Shown here: positions 1 through 17,309 of the stretch, one piece after another | Numbering within the stretch: position 1 is the first letter of the stretch | How the letters are laid out: the number at the start of each line of letters is the position of its first letter | Source of the DNA: Cryptococcus deneoformans JEC21 | Lineage: Eukaryota > Basidiomycota > Tremellomycetes > Tremellales > Cryptococcaceae | DNA: 64,000 nucleotides | Direction of reading: 5' to 3' | Assembly: GCF_000091045.1 (NCBI RefSeq) | Contig: NC_006684.1 | Location: 576,001 to 640,000 of the forward strand | Position numbers and translations under genes: made by a program | Notes under the pieces: model-generated | What the model saw: the letters and a program-made list of their open reading frames with translations, nothing else | Database searches by the model: none | What the model was told of the DNA's origin: nothing

Positions 1-729
1 ACCTACGGCGATACGTCTGAAGCCCTGTCACTCTCCTCGCGTGAGGGTGCTGTCATCCCCTACAAAGCCAAGACGAATGAGTTCAAGCCTCCAGAGACCT
101 CTCACAAGGGTGAAGCAGACTATACATTCACAGAAATCAAGGTTGATATCGTCAATGGCCCTGCGCCGGACCGCGTGTCCTCTCAACCTGTATTTAACCC
201 GAAGAACGCCGTGGCCTCTTTGCCAGCACAAACACTGGCGGCACTGGAGAAGGCAAAGAAGGAGGGCCGAGGCGTAGATGCGGCGAATCTGGCAAATGTG
301 GTGGCCAAACTTACCCAATCTATCGAACTCACCAAAGCCGAGAAACTTGGTCTGGCGGCAGCCACCTCTGCACCTCGTCTTGCTCCTGGTGCGAGAACAA
401 AAGATCCCGACGCTACCGACTGGCATGCTATTTTCCCCATCAATGATTACCCTCAAAAGGCTCGTTGGAAGGCTACCAATAAGGAGCAAATGACTTTGCT
501 GCAAGAAGTTTCAGGAGCAAGTATCACAATGCGAGGCAGATTTTACCCGCCTGGGGAGGAACCTGCGTTGGGTGGTGAACCCAAGTTGAGTCTGTTGATA
601 GAGAGCAACGACGAAATGAGAGTGAGGGCTGCTGTAGAAGAAATTCGAAGGGTGCTGGTCGAAGGATCAGTACAAGCACTTAATGCGGTCGATAGAGCGG
701 GTGCGAGTGGCGGGAGGTACGCTGTGTAG
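1..729 (+). CDS. PRP5: Prp5/DDX46-type DEAD-box RNA helicase, C-terminal part (5' end outside window)
   Basis: The frame is open from base 1 to the TAG at 727-729 and gives the last 242 residues with no visible intron. The helicase core lies upstream of the window. The C-terminal motifs match the Prp5/DDX46 family: a segment with [16 protein letters not shown], then the KH-like tail with [22 protein letters not shown] and a terminal GGRYAV. Prp5 is an ATP-dependent helicase that remodels U2 snRNP when the pre-spliceosome forms in the nucleus, a role known for the family. The next gene converges on it. The call rests on the tail alone because the DEAD motifs cannot be seen; another helicase with the same tail is unlikely. 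Confidence 0.85.
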
Positions 730-1435
730 AAAAAGTGCTTTTATCGAGCTTTCCATGATGTATGCATGCAGATTTTTCGTTTCGAACCTTCTGACGGCTA
801 CGGCAGTCAAGATCAGCCTTCTTATGATCTCGTCAGTATGAAGCTTCATAGTCCACATGATAAATAAGAGATCGGTAATAGCAGTTGTGGAAGAGTGTTA
901 TACTGCATAATATCAACAGCCTAACGATAGTCTAGAAGTTGATGATTCGAACATCCAGTATCCAGATTGATTATAAAATACTTTCACCAGAAACCAAACC
1001 AGGTATTTGTTAGGAAATCGATCTGTACGTCGGGCGTAGCCTTGAATCTACTACTTGTGCTGAGTCAACGATTAATCTTCTCTTCTCAGTGCTGATAAGC
1101 ACAACACCTATAGAAAGATAATAACATACGAGCTTGAATGTGCACTGAAGAAAATTTAAAAACAAAAACATGAAAAGGTATCTGGAAAAGATGATGCAAA
1201 TCGAAGTGAATAATAATGACGGGAAGGTGCCGAGGTTAATAAAAGGTGTAAAAAAAGGTGCTAGTGAGTACGAATCAGATATGTAGATGCAGGCTTTTGC
1301 TAAGAATCGGAAGGAGGTCAGCCAAGCATGATTCGCGTCCTTCATTTAATAATACCATCAATATTTAACTTCCGTTATACTGCAGTAGATCATACCGGCC
1401 ATATGGTGGATAGTATAGAACGACTCCGAAGGTAT
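730..1435. other. Convergent intergenic region
   Basis: This is 706 bp between the stop of the Prp5-type gene and the stop of the ASC-1-like gene, which face each other. It is AT-rich 3' flank with no credible ORF or structured RNA that I can see. Confidence 0.6.
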
Positions 1436-2996
1436 TTACGCTTTGGTTTGAGCTCCTGGTACGACCCTTCCTGCTTCTCCAGTCTTCAGCTTTCCCTTTC
1501 TTCTCCTTCCCATGGTGTTCTCATTGACTTGACTCATCACAATTACGTCCACCCCGACATATTTCATTGCATTTCCCCTTTTCTCTGCCTTCATGTCACC
1601 CCACGGCTTGCCTTCCTCCTTCCTCCAACTGAGGACCTTCGTAAGTTCCTTCTCGGCCTTAATCCGATCAACAGGTATTGAACGTGGGCGAGGCATGATA
1701 TTCTCCGGCGGTGGAGTTGTGAGGCGAGGAGACGGTGCAGAGGACCCAGTACGGTACGTGGTAGTGGTAACCGTGGCTCGACCTTTCCCCTTGTCTTTTG
1801 CCCCAATTGAGATAACTTTCCTGGCTCCTCCGAGGGGTACGTTGTTTGTCCCTGTTGCGCTAGCTGACCCGGAGGCCAAGCTAGGAAATTGTCCACCGCC
1901 GCTTTCTGCTTGCAACATTTCCTGTCTCTCACGTTCACGCTCCAGCTCTTCGACACGCTCCTTCTCCATCTGATCTTCGAGGTCAGTTTCCACCTTGAGG
2001 ATGAGGCGGGTAAGTTGGGCGGGATTGTAAAGGGGTTGGGCGCAAGAAGGGCAAGGAAGATGAGGCGCATGCAACTTGCAGATAATGAGAGCGCATGTTT
2101 GACAAATAGGAGTGTATGGTGATAGAGGGTGCATCCGAGCTACAATGATATGTCAACACTGCTTGGCCAGACAGCCATAAAGAACCGCACTTACCCTGAC
2201 AAAAACAGTTGTAACCTTCACCGGGCTTTGGCCCACTTTCCTGAATACTTCTCAAACTTGCAATGATCGCTTCAATCTTTTTGACCTCTTTGCTCTTGGG
2301 TACATCCCAAATCTTTTCCACTTTGCCCTTGCCTTTTCCACTTCCGACTCCCGCGGATGACTTGGGCTTTTCCACGATACTGACAGATATCGCCCCGCCT
2401 TGCCTCTGCCTGGATAAAGGAGTGTTGGATCCCGACCGGGACCCACCTGGTTGAGAAGACCTTCCGATTTGGAAAGATGTATCGTCGGCATTCCTATTTT
2501 TCATATATACCTTCCCACCAGGGCCAAACGCCGCCTCAAACTCTTTGGTACTAATACCAGAGCTGCTACCGGCAGTGGGAGTGGAGACATGAGCGGGTGT
2601 CTTCGCTTTTGCTTTTGATTTGAGTATATCGGCATCGGGAGTAAGCTGAGTGTTAGGAACTGAAGAAGGAGTGTTGGTGAGGGATGGGAAGCGTAGAGCG
2701 AGATAACGGGAAGTGAAGTCTTTTGCTGCTTGGGAGGGACCTAAGAAATCCTACAATGGGTTATTAGTTCAGTATCGGATGAAACGTCTCCATACATACT
2801 TGTAAATGTGTGCGAAGCCTGGGTTCAATATTCTGGCTCTCGAGGTCGGGCACGATCATTTGCTTCACCGATTCATCGTCTGGAGCGTAGTGTCAGCTAC
2901 TATGACGGTTTTGGCTTGGGCGGAACGGCGGAACACACCGAGGCCTAAGATGTTAGCAATATCTTTGACAACCCAGGGGGGGCGTTGAGGAAGCAT
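1436..2996 (-). CDS. ASC-1/TRIP4-like zinc-finger protein (Rqt4-like)
   Basis: Spliced exons on the minus strand are 2996-2939, 2879-2800, 2750-2195 and 2139-1436, giving 465 residues. Splicing joins CFCQ to ARMHPL and so builds a C2HC5 finger (CFCQARMHPL, then CQTC, CKLH and CPSC), the hallmark of activating signal cointegrator 1. In yeast this family is Rqt4, part of the complex that splits collided ribosomes; in animals TRIP4 acts in the ASC complex. The N-terminal ~65 residues look helical. After the finger comes a charged coiled-coil-like stretch (EDQMEKERVEELERERERQE) and a low-complexity basic tail. The C-terminal ASCH domain of animal TRIP4 is not visible. The start is the first ATG giving a phase-consistent first exon. 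Family call good; ribosome role inferred. Confidence 0.8.
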
Positions 2997-3242
2997 TGCT
3001 TTAGATGTGTGGAAAGATGTGTGGAAAGAGGAAAAGAGGCGGGGGACAGAAGGATGAATAGCGTGGGTGAGTCAACAGCTGGTAATACTTGCCGAAATCT
3101 CGGGACCGTGCCCTAAAAGATTACGTAATCAAATCCTTCCGCCATCAGATGATAGTGCAGTGGTATACGGATGGTCAACTTATGTCTCAGAATATCACGG
3201 TATATTGAGCAGACTGCATGCATATCTATCCGGCGCAAGACA

Positions 3243-8345
<5,103 letters not shown>

Positions 8346-8646
8346 GTTGCCTTTTCTTTCGCCTGGCCTGTTTTGTTCTTGCCTTGAGATGATATAAATC
8401 AAGTCGATGTCAGAGTTCCGTTTTTTTGCTGGTTGCTTTCTTTTGACCGAGGTTTCCGACTCGAAACGGAGATGCCGCTATCTCCGCAGCACCAGACCCC
8501 CCCACCAGTCCCTTGTATAGCCGATGAGACGCGTTCCGCGTTTTGGTCGCATCATAATCTAATCTTGTCGTTTGTCCTTATTAACGTCCCATTGCGCTTG
8601 TGGACGATTGTCAAGAATTGATTCCAATAGCATCGTGAAATCCGCC
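8346..8646. promoter_or_regulatory. Divergent promoter ARO1 / tubulin cofactor B
   Basis: 301 bp lie between the two start codons, so both promoters and 5' leaders must be here. I see no Gcn4-type TGACTCA site or clear TATA box. Confidence 0.5.
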
Positions 8647-9531
8647 ATGCCCTATCTCAGTGTCTTTGTAACCTCTCCCGATACCCATTCGGAGCGCAGA
8701 TTTGATTCGGGTCTCACTGTTCAGCAGCTCAAGGTAAAGCTCACTTGCTCTTCCACGTCCCGGGAATTGCGGCCACTCACTTTTAATAGGATAAGCTCAC
8801 CCCAATTACCGGTATTTCACCTCAGTATCAAGTAATAAAAATCTGTCGATCGGCCGATCAGACCTCTGGCCCTCCTTTGGCGGTGCTTGATGACGACTCC
8901 CGGACATTGGCAAGCTACGGTCTGGAGGAATGGAATTGTATTAAAGTACGATTTCCTTTTTTACAGCCATCGAAAGCAAAGCTAACCCTTTCCTGCCAAC
9001 AGGTAGACAATATCGATCCTAACTACCGCCCAGGGGAATTCACCGACGAATCCAATCTAGAGCGTTTTGAACTGAGCCCTGAAGAATACGCTGCTCGTTC
9101 AGACACTGTCCTTGCTCATCTGAAAGCCAACAAGCTAGGACGATTTGCTGATGCTCCAACCACTCTCGATTCCCCTCTTCCTCCTCCCCCAATGATCATG
9201 GACCCGACTATCGTCCCAGGAAAGAGGTGTGAGGTATCACATGGTGAAGATGGGATGGCAAAAAGAGGCACAGTGAGGTTTGTCGGGGAAGCAAAGATCG
9301 GAAAGGGTGGAATCTGGGTTGGAGTAGAGCTTGACGAGCCTCTGGGGAAAGGAGATGGAGAGTGAGTAACAGAGGGAGTGCTTAAACCAGGATTTATGCT
9401 GATCCCTTGTCAGAATTGAGGGCACGAGATACTTCTCATGCTTACCAAAGCATGCTGTTTTTGTCAGATCTGCGAAAGTCACAGTGGGGGACTTCCCGGA
9501 AGAGGACATCTTTTCCGACGACGAAATATAG
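8647..9531 (+). CDS. ALF1: Tubulin-folding cofactor B (CAP-Gly protein)
   Basis: Exons 8647-8733, 8790-8945, 9003-9361 and 9414-9531 encode 239 residues, the family's normal size. The N-terminal part (about 1-80) is a ubiquitin-like fold ([20 protein letters not shown]). The C-terminal part is a CAP-Gly domain ([26 protein letters not shown], then GTRYFSC), and the protein ends in an acidic DDEI tail that can mimic the tubulin C-terminus. In the known pathway cofactor B binds newly folded alpha-tubulin and passes it to cofactor E in the cytosol. The CAP-Gly is split by the last intron and is in frame only after splicing, which supports the model. Yeast name ALF1, animal name TBCB. Confidence 0.93.
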
Positions 9532-9694
9532 TTCATTCCATACATACGACATATATATAAAGTGCACATAAAATTCGGGCTTTGCATACAGCTCGGTAAA
9601 GTCAAGCGTCCCTTACCTGTTTAACTACTCACAAAAATGTCTCTTCAACCAAAACTTCGACCCCCATGGTCAATCGTCCTCCCATACGGATCCT

Positions 9695-10279
9695 TCAAAA
9701 CTCGTCTAACTCCGAATCAACCATCCTGCTTTTTCCATTTTTGGCAGACGTTCTCTTGGGCCTCGACTCTGTGTTCCCCTTTCCACTTCTTGAGAAAGGG
9801 GCAATAGTTCCTTCGGTGGGACGTACATCTGACCCGGAAGAGGAAGCAGATACATGTCGTCGCTCATTGTTACCATCACTCCAAAGAGCAATCCCTGATT
9901 TCAAAGCCGGTAGGATGCGCTTGTCCATGTCAGTAGGAACCATCTTCTACAACACGCTCCCACTCACATTGTGGTAGAGATCATGTAGCTCCGTCCCAGT
10001 AATCTCCCCCTTCTTTTTTTCCCATCCTCGTTTTTCATCCTTGTTCAGCTTTTGACTGAGAGCATACCAATCACAGGTCTTCGAGCTTTGCAACTTGGCC
10101 AAAACTATCTGAAGGACAAGGTCTTTAGTCAAATCGAGTGACGCGTCGCATTTAGGTGATAAGGGGAGCAGCGACATATCCGCAGATGATGAGGAAGACT
10201 GTCTGGACTTCTTTGCCTTGGTCTGTAATTTTGGTTTGGCCAGAGAAGGCTTGGCTTTGGGGTTGGTGGTTTTAGGCAT
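9695..10279 (-). CDS. Small Myb/homeodomain-like protein of unknown function
   Basis: Two exons, 10279-9968 and 9919-9695, are joined by a 48-nt intron with a CTGAC branch site and give 178 residues. The N-terminus is lysine-rich and low in complexity (repeated KPK, a serine run). The centre (about 48-115) looks like a three-helix Myb/SANT-type fold, with W72 and W86 and an ELHDLYHNRILPAL segment joined by splicing. The rest is polar and probably disordered. Basic composition and the fold suggest a nuclear DNA- or chromatin-binding role, which is inference only. It converges on the tubulin cofactor gene. I do not recognise a named homologue. Confidence 0.7.
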
Positions 10280-10360
10280 TGAATTCGGGACTCAAAGAAA
10301 ATCAAGTGGTTGGAAGCAAAAGGGGAAGACCGGAGAAGCGACAAATTCTTTGCGCAAATA

Positions 10361-10378
10361 AAGGAAGGAAGGAAGGAA
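10361..10378. repeat. (GGAA)n microsatellite
   Basis: About four and a half copies of GGAA lie in the leader or promoter of the leftward Myb-like gene. Confidence 0.8.
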
Positions 10379-10711
10379 CTAAGTGGCTGGAGGCGAGCTG
10401 GAAACACCGTGCGTGGTGGATCTGTGCACGGAAGGGAGGTCACCAAAGGACCCTTGAGTCGTGTTAATCATCCAACGACTACTTGGTATGATATGCATGA
10501 GAACGACCCTATCATCTCTCGTCTCCCATTCCGTCCTTTCTCTACGCCACTGCCGCCTACTCCTCCTTTCCTCAGCTCGCCTGTAACTCGCGAGCCTTCT
10601 TTTCTTGGAATCTGCGACCGTATGCTGCCGAAACGCTCATCAAACCAAAGAGGCTTTTACACTCCGCAGATTTCCTAGATCGAATGGGTGAATGTGATTA
10701 TGGATATATTC

Positions 10712-10719
10712 TATATAAG
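10712..10719 (+). promoter_or_regulatory. TATA box before the 57-codon candidate gene
   Basis: TATATAAG lies 133-140 bases upstream of the candidate ATG at 10852. A CT- and A-rich leader typical of Cryptococcus mRNAs follows. Confidence 0.45.
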
Positions 10720-10851
10720 GGAACATTGGGTAGCCGCCAGTGATCATGCCAATCTGCACAACCATCCCATCACAGCTACTTCCTCAACTTTTCACAACAA
10801 CACCAAGTCACGTTTTTACTGACTGCTGCACCAACACTAACCTTCATAACG

Positions 10852-11025
10852 ATGGACCCTTCCGATTCTGGCAGCTATACCATCCAGCCTATCGACAGGT
10901 GGAACTCCCCCTTTTTCCTTGCGAACCACCACAACCCATTACAACCTCCTTTCATTGCCCCGGGCGAGATCCCGCAAGAACCTGAGGTTGACAAAATTGC
11001 TTCAGAAGAATCAGGAAATTGGTGA
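10852..11025 (+). CDS. Candidate small protein, 57 residues
   Basis: ATG at 10852 opens 57 codons ending in TGA at 11023-11025. The product starts MDPSDSGSYTIQPIDRW, is rich in proline and aromatic residues (SPFFLANHH, LQPPFIAPGEIP) and ends in an acidic EESGNW tail. It has no signal peptide or membrane segment. Support comes from the promoter-like upstream sequence (TATA box, leader with CACAACAACACC) rather than from homology. An overlapping 79-codon frame from an ATG at about 10745 runs through the same DNA, but it has an odd composition (many Cys, Thr and His) and its ATG lies at the predicted start of transcription. A further 3' exon cannot be excluded. No function is proposed. Confidence 0.4.
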   Translation: MDPSDSGSYTIQPIDRWNSPFFLANHHNPLQPPFIAPGEIPQEPEVDKIASEESGNW

Positions 11026-12116
11026 ACGGCATCAGTATGCATCGCTGACTCATTAATGTGCATGTACTAAAGTCACTTCATAACATCTTTCCTGATCATC
11101 CACTTTGCACTGATAGGCTCTTCTTCGTTCCCTTCTTATCGAGAAGCTTGACTTGACCACCACTCACTCTAGAAATATCAACCCCCATGATGATCCTCGA
11201 TGACGGGAGGATATCCTCACCACATATCGATCCACGTTTTTTGTGAAAGATAAGCAGCCAGATATCAACGCCTCACAACTTTTGACAAAGAATAACTAAC
11301 AAGGGCAAGCTATATTAATAAATAATAATTTTTAATCTACAGATAAAGTGTCTATCTACAAAGCTCATTGCAATATTTATGATCGATCTTCCACAGGACA
11401 CCCCAAACTAGATAGAGTAATCGAGGTGACTGTATCGAGATCACCGAAAATCTTGAAACCACCGAGGTGGGGTGCTGTCTAGCAGAAAGTGGAGATTTAA
11501 ACTTGCTTTTCTACCCTGAATAAGATCACATCGGCAAAAAAAGAGGAAGGGCGACCTCTACAACAGGCAAACGAAGCGCTCTACGTGCATTTTCCGCTGT
11601 TATCATACCGCCGTAGTGGATTAACAGTATGATTACAGCAGTTGGCTGCTTTTTTCGTTGTTGGATGAAGCATAAAGCTTTTTAGATATGTATGATGACC
11701 CTAGTCTACAAGAATTTATATGGTGCACAAATGATATCATTGCATGATTTCCTTGACGGAGCACCTTCACATCGGAGTGTGAGTCAGTCAAGATCAGTCA
11801 AACAAAGATGAACGGAAGCAACTATATAAGGCGTTGTGCAAGGTACGTAAATAAAGTTAAATACTAAAGAGTGCACAAATGGAGGAACGAAATGCAAGGA
11901 GCGCATGACGTCATTGGTCACTTCCCATAGTCCATGGATCTTGTATCCTTATTACGCATTTACCAATATATAGTCATTTGTAGTAAGATCCCAGCTGTTG
12001 TCCTCCCCCTTCTCCTTATCAGGATATTACTACGACAAACTGAGGAATACGCTCACCACACTTCCACCAAAGCACAAATTCAAAGAAGCCTTCCCACGCG
12101 ATTACAAGCCAGCAAG
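11026..12116. other. Intergenic region with CRE-type site
   Basis: 1.1 kb of AT-rich DNA has no convincing ORF. The right half is the promoter of the amphipathic-protein gene: a TGACGTCA palindrome and an inverted CCAAT at 11906-11917, a TATATA stretch near 11968, then a short leader. Confidence 0.5.
11906..11917. promoter_or_regulatory. CRE/ATF palindrome TGACGTCA with adjacent inverted CCAAT
   Basis: A perfect 8-bp TGACGTCA (11906-11913) runs directly into ATTGG (11913-11917), the reverse complement of CCAAT. It lies about 200 bp upstream of the ATG at 12117. bZIP factors of the CREB/ATF/Atf1 type bind this palindrome; use here is inferred. Confidence 0.5.
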
Positions 12117-13106
12117 ATGTCTGCTTCCGAAACCACTACCCCTGCTGCTGTTGCAGCTCCGTCAACAGCGACGGCTGAGACTCCAGCTTCATCTATCCCT
12201 CCAAAGCCTGTCACTCCAGCGGAGAATTTCACAGAGCCACCTGCAAGGGCTCTTGACGCCATCGCAGAACCGACCATTCTGGACAAGGCAAAAGATATAG
12301 CCAAGCCTGTAAGTCTTGTATTCATTCCATCTACTGTATTCAAAAGACTGGCTCAAGCTGATACTAGAAAGCAGTACCTTGACAAGGCTGAGCCATACGT
12401 ACAAAAAGTACAAGGTGCAACCAAGCCTTACGCTGATAAGGCGGCTACTAAATTTGAGCAACTTGTTGACAAGATCGAAGTTAGTTTCCTGAATGACGAG
12501 GACTCTGGTGGCACGTGATAATGACATTGTTGTTAGGGGAATGACCCTTCCACGAGCGCTGTACCCACATCGGCAGGAACCCTCGACGAGTCTATTGACA
12601 ACGCGAAGGCCAGAACTGTTGGGACGACAGAGCGTGCTGCTACTGTGGCTGAGGAAACTGGCGAAAAGGCGAAGGGTTTCTTCGAACAAGGATTAAGCGC
12701 TGTGCAGGTGGGTACTTGATAGATGAAAGCACCAATCTCGGGCAATAAAAGCTGAAGATGGGCTCCTAGAGTACCTTTAATCAAATCACCAATACCATTG
12801 AACAGAGGACAACCACTGACAGCCATCCCGGTATCCTTACTCAAATGAGTAACGTCGTGCACAAGGGCCTTGATAAAGTTGAAGGATTTTTGAATGAGGT
12901 TAGTGCCCTATCTAGAATGCTATTGCATCGTTGCATGTGGTTGTTGTACTAATTATCTTGAGACGCAGGCTACTGACGCGACCGTGCCTCCAACGAGCAC
13001 TTCTGCCACTGCCAACGCAGCTACAGGCACAGACAACAGTACAAGCACCACTCAACCGGTCCAGACCACTACCAACACTGTACCGCACATCCCTCTTGGT
13101 CCATAG
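12117..13106 (+). CDS. Amphipathic-helix protein, LEA/perilipin-like, function unknown
   Basis: Five exons (12117-12308, 12375-12479, 12537-12707, 12770-12898, 12969-13106) keep phase 0 throughout and give 244 residues. The N-terminus is Ala/Pro/Thr-rich. The middle has helices with repeated Lys/Ala/Glu spacing (ILDKAKDIAKP, YLDKAEPYVQKV, ATKPYADKAATKFEQL, ERAATVAEETGEKAKGFF, VVHKGLDKVEGFL), the pattern of LEA proteins, apolipoproteins and perilipins that coat lipid droplets or protect membranes. The C-terminus is a Thr/Ser/Ala-rich tail. There is no signal peptide or transmembrane segment. Codons upstream to 11934 are open in frame, but they overlap the probable TATA and leader, so the start at 12117 is preferred. 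The upstream CRE palindrome fits a stress-regulated gene. Family membership is not certain. Confidence 0.75.
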
Positions 13107-14314
13107 ATTGTTGTCGTCTTGTTTCTGTGGCTGCATTTTACGGCTACTGCTGTCACTTCCCGGATGCTCTCACTCGGCTGAGGAGCCTGAAATGTCCAGT
13201 CAGCTTCTGGGACGCGTATTTTGTTGTTTAGCTATCTTTTTCTAACGTAGTGGGCAGATGTGACGATATGTTATCCATGTATATCCATTCGCATCTGGTG
13301 AACAGTGAAACGCATGACAGAAAATGAGGGATATCTTCATTGCATAGTGGAGTGACACGACGTCGTAAAGTATATATACACGAAACGCGATCGATCGTTG
13401 ATTATTAAAGTGGTGTAACGGGAATACGCGGCGTTATGGAAGCTGGCGTTTGGGGTGCCACACCCTCTTACGGCCCAGTCGCCCAGTGACCCTTGTTGAA
13501 GTCCTTCCTCCAGCGCGCTCTCACTCGCTCTCCATACAAATCTCTTTCCTTACTACTATATATCCTTACATCCAACTCCCAGCTTAGTCGCCCATCCAGG
13601 CAGCCGATCTCGCCAACCGTACGGCCAGTCCTGCGTATTCATCTTCCGCATCGCACCAGGCCCACTAAGCGTGAGTTCTCTCTCCTTCCACTGGAGTTGG
13701 AGTCGGCGCCCGTGATGCTGCCGGTTTTAAGTGTCTTTAAGCGCAAGAGCTAACCCCATCCACTATGTCCTTGACGGCCATTCCAACGCTTCCGTTCATT
13801 TACGCGCCTGTTCGTCTAGTTTTACCAAACAACTCCACCCCACCCCACCCTGCACTTCCGACTTCGGCGCCATCCCCTTACTGTTATTCAGTCTCAACCC
13901 GCTTCCCTCCCATCAACGTCTCCTTCATCTCAAGGCTCTCATTCCTTGAAGCGTCGACTCATTGACCACCCAGCCTCAATCCTGCCATAAAGAATTCAAC
14001 GCTAGTCATTTATTGGAGGTGAGTCATCTTATCTTGTTGGGTCCTTGGCGGTGTGGAAATCGAAGAAGGAGGCGGAGGAGACCATGAATTTCTGAAACTA
14101 GAAAATTTGTGGATAGGAGAGTGTGTATTGGGACGATTGGCGAATTTTGGAGGTTGGATATACGGATGGGACCGGCGAACTCGCATGTCTTATTCTCGCA
14201 GCAACGCGGTGCTAATACCCAAAATGACGTTCCAGCTACAACTGCTATAATCCAAACAACTTCGCTATAGTCACTCGATTCATCCGTTATCACATATAAC
14301 TTACTTCGGATAAA
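13107..14314. other. PP1 promoter and long pyrimidine-rich leader
   Basis: The first 200-300 bp are 3' flank of the preceding gene. From about 13,490 the sequence is CT-rich and resembles the leader of a strongly expressed gene. A GTGAGT at 14019 and a TATAG acceptor ending at 14270 could bound a 252-nt leader intron; another GTGAGT near 13,672 shows the leader splicing is unresolved. Confidence 0.45.
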
Positions 14315-15579
<1,265 letters not shown>

Positions 15580-17016
15580 TGATCTTCGTTCCCCTCGTCA
15601 TCTTTCTTGAGTTCGTTTGTTTTTCCCAAACAACAGCTACTGTGTACAATTATTCAACAAAGCCCCTGGGCATCCAATTTCTAGAGCCCAGCACCCAAAG
15701 CCACCTTTTCATTTCGTTTCTAGCGTCATCTATTCTTCGTTTTCCTCTGCATTGGACGGCGCTTGTTTCGTTTGCAAAAGATGGTTGGATGAGATGTATG
15801 GAGAATTCATGCTGATGTACGTTGGGAAATCTTACCTTCTTGACCCATATCACGACTTCATTACTTTGGCCAATATCTAATTCTTATCCCGGATGACCCT
15901 CAACATTCATCAAAAAATTCCAACCTGACACTTAACAGCGGTTACTCCTCCACGTAAAGGCAAGTCGAACAAAAGAAAGGCGTGATAATAAAGTAAAATG
16001 GTGAAAGAAGAGTGCTAGTAATGGTTGACAGGAAGTTTCGCTGTATGATGATTCGAATGGGTAATGATGTTGATAAGCAAATGAATAGTCAAGGTATATA
16101 TAGCTATCCCCGTCCTTCTCGTTATTGCGTTTTATACGAATGGTTTCGTTATCTCGTTTTCTGAATCTTCTGTTTCGAAATACCACTGTCAGCAGCAGCA
16201 ACGACGACAAGAAGCAGACTACCGCTTTACTTCATTTTTTCTAAATACTATAATATTATAAGATGAAAGAAAGCAGCAATAATAAGGATCATCCCTAAAA
16301 AGCATCATTCTGACAAGCAATGATAATCATAAGCAAATACTGATGAAATAGTGGAAAGAGCTGAAGCTTTAGTACAGATATGTATTTCAGCAATTATGCA
16401 GTGCTTGCCGTCAACAACACCAAACTTCCATCATGACACGAGCTCCTACTACTTGCATATATCTATCCCTTTTCCCGAATCCTACTTAAAATATAAAACA
16501 TTATTATATTTATAACTAACCCATCCGTTATTTGTTTATGGTGATCATCGCGGCTCGGTGGCTGGCTTCATTCTTGTCTGTCTTTGACTTATCATTGTCC
16601 TTTGTATTTCAAATCGGAGTTTAAATCATGTATAAGGAGGAGGGAAAAAGACGTTGGTTAAAGAGGGTCGGTAAGTACCTTAGGCAGTATGCGTGGTAGT
16701 AGTGATGATGTTGCTGTTCTAGTATGTCCGCCTCATCACCACATATATAATACTACCTATAAAAGGGCTAGATATACTACCAACGCTTCGTTCTTACTGC
16801 TTCTCTCTCATCATCTTATCCATTTCTTCCCAACTCACGTGAATTTTTCCCATCACAAACATCACAACGACAGAAACCACAGGCGCACAAGATCTATCCT
16901 TCATCCATCACCCCAAGGCCAAATAAGAGACCAACCCAACCACTACTAGCAGCAGCGCATAGCATCACAGAACACATCTTTATTGCATCCGTCTCAAAGA
17001 AGTCCGGCATATAGAA
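15580..17016. other. Long intergenic region, PP1 3' flank and micro-ORF promoter
   Basis: The region to about 16,650 is AT-rich 3' flank with no credible gene. From 16,740 it changes character: TATAAAAG at 16758-16765 and then a 250-nt pyrimidine/CA-rich leader without a single ATG until 17017. Confidence 0.5.
16758..16765 (+). promoter_or_regulatory. TATA box before the 31-codon candidate gene
   Basis: TATAAAAG is followed by a CT-rich stretch typical of Cryptococcus transcription start regions. It lies 252-259 bases upstream of the first ATG. Confidence 0.5.
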
Positions 17017-17112
17017 ATGCGTACTTTTGGATTCGTTGAACCCACTGTGCCCTCGGTTCCTCGCCCTATCCCGAACGACCTCCCTTGGCCTCTTTTTAAC
17101 AAGAACGTCTAA
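17017..17112 (+). CDS. Candidate micro-ORF, 31 residues
   Basis: This is the first ATG after a TATA box and about 250 nt of leader-like sequence, in context GAAATGC. It opens 31 codons ending in TAA. The peptide begins MRTFGFVEP and is rich in proline and aromatics (VPRPIPNDLPWPLF), with no signal sequence. A second tiny frame (21 codons, from about 17144) follows. The region could be a short-peptide gene, the uORF-bearing 5' end of a longer transcript, or a noncoding RNA. Cryptococcus has a precedent for peptide genes of this size (CQS1, quorum-sensing peptide), but I see no sequence relationship. The call rests on promoter architecture alone. Confidence 0.3.
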   Translation: MRTFGFVEPTVPSVPRPIPNDLPWPLFNKNV

Positions 17113-17309
17113 GGCAGTTGTATAGTCCCAGCTATATGGTTGTCGCCTCCGAAGCAAGTGTGGTAGCATCGGCTACTTCAGTCTCAAGCCCAGGATTATG
17201 AATGCATATACCCTACATGATGACCCTAATCATACACTGTCAGTCATACCACCACCATAAGCACCGCCAAGTACCTAATAATGACGCCTAAAATGGAGTT
17301 TATAATAGA

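Larger units (their letters stand above)
10280..10851. promoter_or_regulatory. Divergent upstream region with GGAA repeat and TATA box
   Basis: 572 bp lie between the divergent starts of the Myb-like gene and the 57-codon candidate. It holds a (GGAA)n tract at 10361-10378 and a TATATAAG element at 10712-10719, well placed to start transcription rightwards near 10745-10755. Confidence 0.45.

Noticed and set aside
11934..12116. Upstream in-frame extension of the amphipathic-protein gene (61 codons)
   Set aside because: The extension is hydrophobic, unlike the rest, and overlaps the TATATA stretch, so it is more likely leader.
16685..16720. GTGATGA motif suggesting a C/D box snoRNA
   Set aside because: No matching D box or terminal stem at a suitable distance.
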